From: Neisseriaceae bacterium HSC-16F19
GTDB lineage: Bacteria > Pseudomonadota > Gammaproteobacteria > Burkholderiales > Neisseriaceae
NCBI RefSeq assembly: GCF_024171525.1
Contig: NZ_JALJZY010000008.1
Location: 56,782 to 120,781, forward strand
Reading direction: 5' to 3'
Length of the DNA: 64,000 nucleotides
The position numbers were made by a program, and so were the translations under genes. Within the stretch, counting starts at the first letter, position 1; each line of letters opens with the position of its first letter. This document shows positions 1 to 8,887 of this stretch, piece by piece. The notes under the pieces are model-generated. The model saw only the letters and a list, made by a program, of their open reading frames with translations. It was not told the origin of the DNA and did no database searches.

Positions 1-1
1 G

Positions 2-229
2 GCCGAACTGGGCGGCAGCATGTTGCTGCCTCCGGCAAAACAAGACGTAAGGGTGCGTTACTTCTCCGATAACAATGCCGGTTTGGTGGCGGAGATTGAG
101 CAAAGCATACCCACAGACGGCGCCGGTAGGGTGGTACTGACTTGCGTGGTCTCACGCCGGAATAAAACGCTGTATGGGGTATTGGAACATATTTGGGCTC
201 AAGCCGATGCCCAACACGACTATTTATAG
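2..229 (+). CDS. C-terminal end of an unidentified protein (cut by window edge)
   Basis: An open frame runs in from the left edge and stops at 229, giving about 75 residues of the C-terminus of a larger protein. It is rich in charged residues, has no membrane segment, and ends in an acidic tail. An internal ATG lies at 20, but the frame stays open to the edge, so that is probably not the start. It lies just upstream of cmk, separated by a DUS copy at about 260. I do not recognise the family. Confidence 0.45.
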   Translation, partial: AELGGSMLLPPAKQDVRVRYFSDNNAGLVAEIEQSIPTDGAGRVVLTCVVSRRNKTLYGVLEHIWAQADAQHDYL

Positions 230-287
230 TATTTAATTGATAAACAGCCTGCTACTTCAGGCTGCCTGAAAAAGCAGAAAGGACTGT

Positions 288-947
288 ATGCAATATCCTG
301 TGATTGCCATCGACGGCCCCAGCGCCTCCGGCAAAGGTACGGTGGCCGCGCGTGTGGCGGCAGCTTTGGGCTGGGCGTATTTGGACTCCGGCGCGCTCTA
401 CCGCGTCACCGCCCTGTATGCGCGCGAGCAGGGCGCTGCTTGGGATGACGAGGCGGTGGTAGCAGCTTTGGCGGCGGCTTTGCCGGTGCGTTTTGTGGAT
501 GGTCGTGTCGAATTGGACGGGCGCGATGTCAGCAGCGACATCCGTGCCGAAGAAATCGGCATGGGCGCGTCCCAAGTGGCGGCTTTGCCGGCGGTGCGTG
601 CGGCTTTGTTGCAGCGCCAGCGTGATTTTGCCGTCCACGGCGGCTTGGTGGCAGACGGGCGTGATATGGCTTCGGTGGTGTTTCCCGAAGCGGCGCTGAA
701 AGTGTTTCTCACCGCCAGTGCCGAGGTACGGGCGCAACGGCGTGCCTTGCAGCTGGGCGTGCCTCTGGCGGGCGAGGCTTATGAGCGCATTGTCGCCGAT
801 ATCGAAAAGCGCGACGAAGCCGACCGCAACCGCGCCGTGGCACCGCTCAAACCGGCGGCCGATGCGCATATGCTCGATACCTCCGACTTAAGCATTGAGG
901 AGAGTGTCAAAAAAGTGCTTGATTGGTATCGGCAAATCGAAAACTAA
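288..947 (+). CDS. cmk: Cytidylate kinase
   Basis: Cytoplasmic (d)CMP kinase: transfers phosphate from ATP to CMP/dCMP in pyrimidine nucleotide synthesis. The 219-residue length is typical. The P-loop GPSASGKGT lies near residues 10-18, followed by the YLDSGALYR nucleotide-binding segment; a C-terminal D(K/R)RD-type region (EKRDEADRNR) is visible. The ATG at 288 is preceded by an AAAGGA ribosome site. It lies upstream of rpsA and ihfB, the standard proteobacterial order. Confidence 0.96.
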   Translation: MQYPVIAIDGPSASGKGTVAARVAAALGWAYLDSGALYRVTALYAREQGAAWDDEAVVAALAAALPVRFVDGRVELDGRDVSSDIRAEEIGMGASQVAALPAVRAALLQRQRDFAVHGGLVADGRDMASVVFPEAALKVFLTASAEVRAQRRALQLGVPLAGEAYERIVADIEKRDEADRNRAVAPLKPAADAHMLDTSDLSIEESVKKVLDWYRQIEN

Positions 948-949
948 TG

Positions 950-955
950 TATAAT
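950..955 (+). promoter_or_regulatory. Possible -10 box upstream of rpsA
   Basis: A perfect TATAAT sits just after the cmk stop codon, about 115 bases before rpsA. No good -35 box lies at 16-18 bases; TTGGTA at 923-928 is too far. It may drive rpsA independently of cmk, but this is weak. Confidence 0.3.
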
Positions 956-968
956 TGAACACTTTCGG

Positions 969-999
969 ATGGCAGATATGCGTCTGCCGTCATTTTTTT
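969..999 (+). terminator. Hairpin plus T-run between cmk and rpsA
   Basis: GGCAGA (971-976) pairs with TCTGCC (983-988) across a six-base loop and is followed by a run of seven T. It resembles an intrinsic terminator after cmk. It could equally be a leader hairpin for rpsA, because it lies immediately downstream of the TATAAT at 950. Confidence 0.5.
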
Positions 1000-1071
1000 G
1001 CCGTTGGCGGCCAAAGCGCCTGCGGCTTCTGCAACCCAACCCGCATCTTTGGCATGCACCGAGTATATTAA

Positions 1072-2757
<1,686 letters not shown>

Positions 2758-2762
2758 GCATC

Positions 2763-3068
2763 ATGACCAAATCCGAGTTAATGATCCGTCTGGCCGAGGT
2801 GTATCTGGCCAGTAAGCACACGCAGTTGGCAGCCAAAGACGTGGAGCAGAGCGTGAAAGTGTTGGTGGATACCATGACCCGTGCCCTGGCACGCGGCCAG
2901 CGTATCGAAATCCGCGGTTTCGGCAGCTTTGATTTGAACCACCGTCCGGCCCGTATCGGCCGCAATCCCAAAACCGGCGAAAAAGTGGACGTACCGGAAA
3001 AATACGTACCCCACTTCAAACCCGGCAAGGAATTGCGCGAACGCGTGGACAACTCGCTGCAAAAATAA
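2763..3068 (+). CDS. ihfB: Integration host factor beta subunit
   Basis: Small DNA-bending protein that pairs with IhfA; acts in nucleoid structure, transcription and recombination. The 101 residues carry the HU/IHF fold: the segment RGFGSFDLNHRPARIGRNPK contains the beta-ribbon arm with its proline that wedges into DNA. It starts five bases after the rpsA stop, so the two are translationally close, as in other proteobacteria. A strong terminator follows. IHF is relevant here because Correia elements, also present in this window, often contain IHF sites. Confidence 0.95.
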   Translation: MTKSELMIRLAEVYLASKHTQLAAKDVEQSVKVLVDTMTRALARGQRIEIRGFGSFDLNHRPARIGRNPKTGEKVDVPEKYVPHFKPGKELRERVDNSLQK

Positions 3069-3081
3069 GCAGGACTTGAAC

Positions 3082-3112
3082 AAAACGCCACTGGTTTCCA
3101 GTGGCGTTTTTT
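3082..3112 (+). terminator. Rho-independent terminator after ihfB
   Basis: A perfect ten-base stem (ACGCCACTGG at 3085-3094 with CCAGTGGCGT at 3098-3107), a three-base TTT loop and a T-run to 3112. It closes the cmk-rpsA-ihfB transcript. Confidence 0.9.
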
Positions 3113-3163
3113 GGTATGGTGCGCGTTTTTTGCTTGATGGCTTTGTTTTCAGGCAGCCGTAGC

Positions 3164-3221
3164 TCGGATACGTGTATCCGACATCATCCTGTCTTGCCGT
3201 AGGTCGGCTCTCCGAGCCGAC
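3164..3221. repeat. Two GTAG-headed palindromes (REP-like)
   Basis: A palindrome TCGGATACgTGTATCCGA lies at 3164-3181 and a second, GTCGGCTCtCCGAGCCGAC preceded by CGTAG, at 3203-3221. The outer arms match the other palindromes of the window while the cores differ. Confidence 0.75.
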
Positions 3222-3259
3222 ACAAGCCAATCTGTTTAAATGATCATGTTGAGGTGGTG

Positions 3260-3673
3260 ATGATGGTTGGAATTAAGGTTGGTTCAATAGTTGATGAAGT
3301 TGGCTCAGCCTCGTTTTTGAATTGCTTTTTCTCCACTGTTACCGCGTTGTTGGAGGATGGTAAAAGAGGCGCACGCTTTCCTATTTTGTCTTGTTTTTAC
3401 CAAGGCTATGTTCATGCAAATAAGGTTGGGCACCTTCTCGGTGAGGTGAGGGTGGTCAGAGATGAGTTGAAAAAATACCCGCCGACTGCTGTTGTTTGGG
3501 ACTTGGATGATAGGAGCGTACTTCCCCCTTGGGGTGGGAATATTAGTGCTGACATCAAATCTATGGCAGATTACTTTGTGACAAGCACAGGAAGGGATCT
3601 TTTTGATCTGATGTTTGAGGCGCTTGATGAAGCTTGTGAAAAAAATATTGATGTGACGATTGTCGATTATTGA
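3260..3673 (+). CDS. Imm70-like immunity protein (orphan)
   Basis: A soluble protein of about 137 residues resembling the Imm70 family of polymorphic-toxin immunity proteins: N-terminal GIKVGSIVDEVGS segment, a RFPILSCFYQG motif, then VVWDLDD, PPWGGNISADI and YFVTSTGRDLFDLMFEAL. Such proteins bind and neutralise a cognate toxin in the cytoplasm. Starts at ATG 3260 or 3263 are both possible; GAGG at 3251-3254 serves either. The gene is visibly AT-richer than its neighbours and is flanked by palindromic repeats, which suggests transfer. No toxin gene lies nearby. Family assignment is from memory of motif patterns. Confidence 0.7.
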   Translation: MMVGIKVGSIVDEVGSASFLNCFFSTVTALLEDGKRGARFPILSCFYQGYVHANKVGHLLGEVRVVRDELKKYPPTAVVWDLDDRSVLPPWGGNISADIKSMADYFVTSTGRDLFDLMFEALDEACEKNIDVTIVDY

Positions 3674-3737
3674 TTTTACAGTCTTATTGATAAGTGATTT
3701 TTATATAAGTTGTTTTGTTTTTGATGTATGAGCAGCA

Positions 3738-3862
3738 GTAGGTCGGATACTTGTATCCGACATCCGTCCGGCTTGCCGAAGCCTTGATAACACACGACCG
3801 TAGGTCGGCTCACCGAGCCGACGCAAACCAACCCTCAAAGTCGGCTCGGAGAGCCGACCTAC
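3738..3862. repeat. Cluster of three GTAG-headed palindromes
   Basis: GTAGGTCGGATACTTGTATC... at 3738-3762, CGTAGGTCGGCTCaCCGAGC... at 3800-3823, and the inverted copy ending in GACCTAC at 3840-3862. The last two form an inverted pair (BIME-like). They lie between the Imm70 gene and zapE and continue as open frame into zapE, which artificially lengthens its N-terminus. Confidence 0.8.
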
Positions 3863-3930
3863 CCATTATGGAAGGGTTTCAGGCAGCCTTTTTAAATTGT
3901 GATAACACCACACCCCAACCGGAAACCACC

Positions 3931-5073
3931 GTGACCCAAACCACGCCCGTTTTTATCCCGCCCGATTTCAGCAACCACAGCCCCGCGAGCTGGTATCAGG
4001 CCGCCACCGAAACACCCGGCTTTATTGCCGACCCGGCGCAGGCCCGTGCCATCAAACTCTTGGAGGCGCTGTGGCTGGAACTGATGATGTTCAAGCGCAA
4101 GCGCAACCGTTTTCTCGGCCGCAGCCTGCGCTCGCCGCAAGCCCCCAAAGGTCTGTATTTCTACGGCGGCGTCGGCCGCGGCAAAAGTTTTCTGATGGAC
4201 GCCTTTTACGGCTGCCTGCCCTATAAACGCAAACGCCGCGTGCATTTCCACGCCTTTATGGCCGAAGTGCACCGGCGCATGCGCGAACTCAAAAGCGCGG
4301 CCAATCCGCTGCGCGAAGTGGCGCGCGAAATTGCCGTGGAAGTGCGCGTACTGTGTTTTGACGAATTCCACGTCAGCGACATTGCCGACGCCATGATACT
4401 CGGCCGCCTGCTCGAAGGTCTGCTGGAAGAAGGCGTGGTGCTGGTGGCCACCTCCAATTACGCACCGTCGGAATTGTATCCGCAAGGGCAGAACCGCAGC
4501 AGCTTTCTGCCCACCATCGCCCTCATCGAGCGCGAACTGACCGTGCTCAATGTGGACGGCGGCGAAGACTACCGCCTGCGCACCCTCACCGCCGCCGATG
4601 TGTTTTATATTCCCGCCAATGCGGAGAGCGAAGCCAAGCTGGCGGCGCTTTACCGCAGCATGAATCATGAAGAAGATGCCGTGCCCGACAGCCTCAGCAT
4701 CCACGGCCGTACTGTGGCGGTGAAAGGGCATAACGAGCGCGCGGTATGGTTTGATTTTCAGGAACTGTGTGGCGGCCCGCGCTCGCAGGCGGATTATCTG
4801 TGGCTGGCAGAACGCTACCGCGCGGTGTTTGTCTCCGGCCTGCCCAAAATGAGCGCCGCCGAACGCGCCGAGGCCCGCCGCCTCACCTGGCTCATCGACG
4901 TGCTTTATGATTACCGCGTCAAATTGTGCGCCAGCAGCGAAGTGGTGGCGGACGAACTCTATACCGAAGGTGATTTCGCCGCCGAATTCGCCCGCACCGC
5001 CAGCCGTCTGACCGAAATGCAGTCACAGGCTTATCTGGCCTTGCCGCATCTGACTTTGGACGGCAAACATTGA
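3931..5073 (+). CDS. zapE: Cell division protein ZapE (AFG1-like ATPase)
   Basis: P-loop ATPase of the AFG1/ZapE family, which in E. coli associates with the Z ring. Walker A is GGVGRGKS, Walker B is VLCFDEFH, and a sensor-like VATSNYAPSELY follows. I start at GTG 3931 (380 residues), because upstream in-frame codons run through a DUS copy (about 3880-3893) and palindromic repeats and are unlikely to be coding; ATG 3868 is the alternative. It is followed by an inverted-DUS terminator. Confidence 0.88.
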   Translation: MTQTTPVFIPPDFSNHSPASWYQAATETPGFIADPAQARAIKLLEALWLELMMFKRKRNRFLGRSLRSPQAPKGLYFYGGVGRGKSFLMDAFYGCLPYKRKRRVHFHAFMAEVHRRMRELKSAANPLREVAREIAVEVRVLCFDEFHVSDIADAMILGRLLEGLLEEGVVLVATSNYAPSELYPQGQNRSSFLPTIALIERELTVLNVDGGEDYRLRTLTAADVFYIPANAESEAKLAALYRSMNHEEDAVPDSLSIHGRTVAVKGHNERAVWFDFQELCGGPRSQADYLWLAERYRAVFVSGLPKMSAAERAEARRLTWLIDVLYDYRVKLCASSEVVADELYTEGDFAAEFARTASRLTEMQSQAYLALPHLTLDGKH

Positions 5074-5087
5074 GTGCTGACAGGGTC

Positions 5088-5122
5088 AAAAGGCTGCCTG
5101 AAAAGTTTCAGGCAGCCTTTTA
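5088..5122. terminator. Inverted DUS pair, terminator after zapE
   Basis: AAAAGGCTGCCTGAAA and its inverse separated by two bases form a long hairpin flanked by A- and T-runs. Inverted DUS pairs at gene ends commonly serve as terminators in Neisseriaceae. It can act on both strands, closing zapE and the convergent hydrolase gene. Confidence 0.85.
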
Positions 5123-5228
5123 ACAAATATCCATAAAATCAGCCGCTGCGGATGATGCAGCGGCTGTTGGCTTTTTCGGTGCGTGCGTTGCTGCAATGGT
5201 GTGTGCGGATGCAGGTAAAGCTCTGCAC

Positions 5229-5924
5229 TTAGCGGATGCTGAGTTTGATATTGCCGACACCGGCAATCGAGCCTTCCAGTACATCGCCGCTTTTCACCGC
5301 GCCCACGTCTTCGGGGGTGCCGGTGTAAATCAGGTCGCCGGCTTGCAGGTGGTAGAAGCGGGACAGGTGGGCGATGATTTCGGGGAGTTGCCAAATCATC
5401 CGCTTCAGGTCCGACTGCTGCACGGTTTGGCCGTTAACGCGCAATTCGATAGCACCTTCGTGGATGGTGCCGCAGTCTTGTTTGCGCACAATCGGCGAGA
5501 GCACGGCAGACTGCTCAAAGTTTTTGCCCAAATCCCACGGGTGGCCTTTTTCACGTGCCTTGAACTGCAAATCGCGGCGGGACATGTCCAGACCGCAGGC
5601 ATAGCCGTAAATCAGGCTTTCGGCCTCGGCTTCGGGGACTTCAAAACCGGCTTGGCCGATGGCGGCCACAAATTCCATTTCGTGATGGTAGTTGGCGGTT
5701 TGCGGCGGATAGTCTATGGTGCTGCCGCTGGGCACATAGGCGGACGCGTCTTTCAAAAAGTAAAACGGTTCCTGGGTGCTTTTATCCACGCGCACGCCCA
5801 TTTCGGCGGCGTGGGCGTGGTAGTTGCGGCCGACGCAGAAAATGCGCCGGATGGGAAATTTGGCCTTGCTGCCGGCAATATCGGCCAAAACGGGGCGCGG
5901 GGCGGGAAATACGGTGGCACTCAT
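5229..5924 (-). CDS. Fumarylacetoacetate hydrolase family protein
   Basis: A 231-residue member of the FAH family (YcgM-like acylpyruvase/isomerase group). The metal-binding core is visible: FCVGRNYHAHAAEMG near residue 30, HHEMEFVAAIG near 80 (the E-x-E type ligand region) and TGTPEDVGAV near 205. Probable reaction is hydrolysis or tautomerisation of a beta-diketo acid; the true substrate is unknown. ATG at 5924 has AAGGAG upstream at good spacing. The preceding TTG is not needed. Monocistronic, convergent to zapE. Confidence 0.85.
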   Translation of the reverse strand: MSATVFPAPRPVLADIAGSKAKFPIRRIFCVGRNYHAHAAEMGVRVDKSTQEPFYFLKDASAYVPSGSTIDYPPQTANYHHEMEFVAAIGQAGFEVPEAEAESLIYGYACGLDMSRRDLQFKAREKGHPWDLGKNFEQSAVLSPIVRKQDCGTIHEGAIELRVNGQTVQQSDLKRMIWQLPEIIAHLSRFYHLQAGDLIYTGTPEDVGAVKSGDVLEGSIAGVGNIKLSIR

Positions 5925-6320
5925 CAAAATACTCCTTATGCCAAGTCAGATTAAAATACCAATGAAAGCTGCCTGAAAACAGGCTGCCCGAATATCTTTA
6001 AACCAATCCATCATCATCTCGCTGCGTTGCCTCATCAGATCTGAAAAGAGCCGCTTTAGGAAATCACCGTATGGCGGCAACGCGGTATCGTTCTGTGTCA
6101 AATAACTATACTTGTGCCGGGCAGTCATGTATATCTGCCGCCAAGCCGCCGGTTGCCTAAATATTCAAGCGGTCCGACAAGCCGAAACACGGACTTCTAT
6201 TGTAAAATCGCGGCCGGTCATGCAGCTGCGGACGGGAAGTGCCCGTGCGTGCTGTTCATCAATATGAATGAGGCTGCCTGAAGTACCCGCCGGTTTTCAG
6301 GCAGCCCGGAAAGAGAATTT
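5925..6320. other. Intergenic region without a convincing gene
   Basis: About 395 bases between two divergently transcribed genes (FAH hydrolase on minus, lgt on plus). It carries a DUS near 5970, degenerate DUS-like text near 6270-6305, and presumably promoters for both genes. A 60-codon minus frame at 5946-6128 lacks a ribosome site and family resemblance; I do not call it. Confidence 0.6.
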
Positions 6321-7187
6321 ATGTGGATACACCCCCAATTCGACCCGGTTGCCCTCAGCCTGGGGCCTATCGCCATCCGCTGGTACGCGCTCAGCTATAT
6401 TGTCGGCTTTGTGCTGTTTATCTGGCTGGGGCGCTACCGCATCCGCCGCAATGAAGGCGGAGTATGGACCAAAGACATGCTGGACGACTTCCTCACCTGG
6501 GGTATCTTGGGGGTGATTGCGGGCGGCCGTTTGGGTTTTATCCTGTTTTACCAGCCCGCTTATTATTTCAGTCACCCCATGGAAATGCTCAAGGTGTGGG
6601 AGGGCGGTATGTCTTTTCACGGCGGTTTTCTGGGGGTACTGGCGGCCATGTGGCTGTTTGCCCGCAAATACAGGCTGGGGTTTTGGGAAGTGGCCGATTT
6701 TGTCGCACCGTTGGTGCCCTTGGGCATTGCCGTAGTGCGTTTCGGCGGTAATTTTGTCAATGGCGAATTGTGGGGCCGCTTAACCCGCAGCGATGCCTTT
6801 TGGGCTATGGGCTTTCCGCAGGCGCGCGAGGCCGATGCCGCTGCCGTGGCGGCTGACCCGGCGCGCTGGCAGGCGGTGTGGCAGCAGTTTCAGGTATTGC
6901 CGCGCCATCCTTCGCAGTTGTATCAGGCTGCTTTGGAAGGTTTGGCACTGTTTGTGGCGGTGTGGCTGTTTTCGCGGCACCCGCGTCCCACAGGACAGGT
7001 GGCCATGGTCTTTCTCGGCGGCTACGGCCTGTGCCGCTTTATTGCCGAATTTGCCCGTGAGCCGGATGCCCACCTCGGTTTGCTGGCCATGAGTTTGTCT
7101 ATGGGCCAGTGGCTGAGCCTGCCGATGATGATTGCGGGCGTGGCCGGTTTTGTGTATTTCGGACGTGCCCGCAAAACGGCCGCATAA
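6321..7187 (+). CDS. lgt: Prolipoprotein diacylglyceryl transferase
   Basis: Inner-membrane enzyme that moves diacylglycerol from phosphatidylglycerol to the lipobox cysteine of prelipoproteins. 288 residues, about seven hydrophobic segments. The essential HGGFLG segment is present near residue 103, and the Lgt signature appears as RFGGNFVNGELWGR near 140 with an extra glycine compared with the usual GRxGNFxNxE. A PSQLYQAALEG segment follows. Substrates in this window include the TolC-like lipoprotein and the DUF3261 lipoprotein of the APE cluster. An inverted-DUS terminator follows. Confidence 0.96.
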   Translation: MWIHPQFDPVALSLGPIAIRWYALSYIVGFVLFIWLGRYRIRRNEGGVWTKDMLDDFLTWGILGVIAGGRLGFILFYQPAYYFSHPMEMLKVWEGGMSFHGGFLGVLAAMWLFARKYRLGFWEVADFVAPLVPLGIAVVRFGGNFVNGELWGRLTRSDAFWAMGFPQAREADAAAVAADPARWQAVWQQFQVLPRHPSQLYQAALEGLALFVAVWLFSRHPRPTGQVAMVFLGGYGLCRFIAEFAREPDAHLGLLAMSLSMGQWLSLPMMIAGVAGFVYFGRARKTAA

Positions 7188-7202
7188 GCACGATTGGTTA
7201 TC

Positions 7203-7238
7203 AAAAGGCTGCCTGAAACGTTTCAGGCAGCCTTTTTT
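7203..7238. terminator. Inverted DUS pair, terminator after lgt
   Basis: AAAAGGCTGCCTGAAA and its inverse with a two-base loop, followed by TTTTTT. Strong intrinsic terminator built from two uptake sequences. Confidence 0.88.
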
Positions 7239-7244
7239 GCGTTT

Positions 7245-7451
7245 TATAGTCGTTTAAAATAAAAACGATACGGCGTTGCTGTTCCGCAGGGACTTCCTAT
7301 GGTCGCGCCCGGCTCGAAGAGAACGATTTTGTAAGCCGCTAAAGCGGCAACAAAATCAGCTCCGTACTATCTGTACTGTCTGTCCCACGGGACTTCGCTG
7401 CGCTCGCGGCTTTTTTGCTGCCTTGTCTCGTTTTTATTTTATTCGACTATA
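7245..7451. repeat. Correia-like element, long form
   Basis: Begins TATAGTCGTTTAAAATAAAA and ends TTTTATTTTATTCGACTATA, imperfect terminal inverted repeats with the Correia signature TATAGT/ACTATA. The interior has the Correia-like GTACTATCTGTACTGTCTG and CTCGAAGAGAACGATTTTG. About 207 bases, longer than the ~155-base full Correia element described in pathogenic Neisseria, so some interior sequence is extra. Its right end encodes the last codons and stop of the acyltransferase at 7434. Confidence 0.75.
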
Positions 7452-8756
7452 CACAAAGGGATTGTCGTAATGCCGTGGCGGGTATTGGGATGCCAATTCG
7501 GCATTGAGCGCATCCAGTGTATCCTGCATCACCGTTTGCAGATGGGCGGTGAGGGCGGCGGCGTCCCAATCGGGGTGCTCGGCCAAGAGGGCGCGCACGT
7601 CCAGTGCTTCAGGTGCGCGGATATGGGCGTGGCGGGCGGCGGCGCAGCGCGGAATCTGTTTGTGCACCACGTTTTGCCAGCTGCCCCAGGCGAGGTGGTC
7701 GCAGCGCAGGCGTTTGAGGCATTCGGCTATGTGTTCTGCCTGCCATTCCCGGCGGCTGTATGCCGTGGCCGGGGTGCGCAAAATCAGACCCAGCTCTTTG
7801 CGCCAGCGTTTTTCCATGCGGTCGAATTGGGCGCCGTCTTTTTCCGCTTGGCGCAAAGCGGCCAACATCTGGGTGGCCTGCTCCTGGAGGCTGCCTGAAA
7901 AACGGCCGTAGGCACTGAGCGCGGCCAGCAGTTTTTCGGTCAGCATGTCTTGGGCGGCAAAAAAGGGCACATCGGCCGCAGGCGGGGCAAAACCCATGTC
8001 TTGAAAACGCTGGCGCAATACCGTGTGATAGAGCCGCGAGAGCCGTTGCGACAGATTCAGTTGCGGTGCAGGCGCCAGTTTCAGCTGGCGTTCCACATGC
8101 GCCATTTCCGCATGCAGGCCGGGTTCGGGATTGCCGATAAATTTCAGTTTCCAAATCACCGGCTGGATATACACCGGTTTGGTGCAGTCCTGCACCGCCT
8201 GCATCGCCATTTTGGCGGCACCGGCAAATAAGGGGCTCAAGGTGTCGCTCTGCCATTGCACGCCGCCTTCGGGATGCAGCAGCACCGGCGTGCCGGTGCA
8301 GGCGGTGTGCAGCGAATAGGCAATTGCCGCTTCGGTTTGGCCGGGAATCTGCGCAATCAGATGATTTGCAAGCCAGAATTTCTGCATGCCGCGGCCCATA
8401 CCGTTGACCACTTCATAGGCCGCCCAATTGGCGGTCAGTGGTGCATAGCGGGCGCCGATTTCTTTGTCCAGCATCCAGTCGGTAAACAGTTCCGGATGGT
8501 TGGGGGTGATGAATACCGCATTTTCGGGGCGGATGCTGTGGCGCAGGCGCGCATCATCGGCCGCGGGCAGGTCGATACGGCGGATGTCGCACACGCCGCG
8601 TATACCGGGTATGCGCCTGAGACCGGGCAGGTCGCGCAAGAGCGGGATGCCGTAGAAATTGACCCAACGGTTAACCCAGGTGAGGGTATGGATCAGGGCA
8701 GGGCGCGGACGCGGGGTGACGAAGGTACGCAGAAAAGAGGGTTTTTCAGTACTCAT
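7434..8756 (-). CDS. Putative phospholipid/glycerol acyltransferase-like protein
   Basis: A 440-residue protein with an acyltransferase-like core: NHPELFTDWMLDKE (about residues 85-98) in place of block I and LLHPEGGVQW (about 165) resembling the F-P-E-G block III. Block I is odd: five residues lie between His and Asp rather than the canonical four, so activity is uncertain. Start chosen at ATG 8756; an upstream in-frame ATG at 8792 overlaps the divergent promoter region. The last residues (FVYSRIK) are encoded by the end of the Correia-like element. Divergent from the SulP transporter gene. Confidence 0.6.
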   Translation of the reverse strand: MSTEKPSFLRTFVTPRPRPALIHTLTWVNRWVNFYGIPLLRDLPGLRRIPGIRGVCDIRRIDLPAADDARLRHSIRPENAVFITPNHPELFTDWMLDKEIGARYAPLTANWAAYEVVNGMGRGMQKFWLANHLIAQIPGQTEAAIAYSLHTACTGTPVLLHPEGGVQWQSDTLSPLFAGAAKMAMQAVQDCTKPVYIQPVIWKLKFIGNPEPGLHAEMAHVERQLKLAPAPQLNLSQRLSRLYHTVLRQRFQDMGFAPPAADVPFFAAQDMLTEKLLAALSAYGRFSGSLQEQATQMLAALRQAEKDGAQFDRMEKRWRKELGLILRTPATAYSRREWQAEHIAECLKRLRCDHLAWGSWQNVVHKQIPRCAAARHAHIRAPEALDVRALLAEHPDWDAAALTAHLQTVMQDTLDALNAELASQYPPRHYDNPFVYSRIK

Positions 8757-8887
8757 AATGGGGCGGTGAAATGGAAAATGCTGCCTTGGCATGGATTTTG
8801 GCCGCCAAAACGCGCATAATTTACACGTTCTTAACGCGCATGTCTTTTATTTTAACAATTAATCACAGTCTGTTCCCGCACCACACC

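Noticed and set aside
3751..3930. Extended N-terminus of zapE
   Set aside because: Encoded by palindromic repeats and a DUS; ZapE homologues start near the GTG at 3931.
5946..6128. 60-codon minus frame upstream of the FAH hydrolase
   Set aside because: No ribosome site, odd composition, ends in a DUS-derived stretch.
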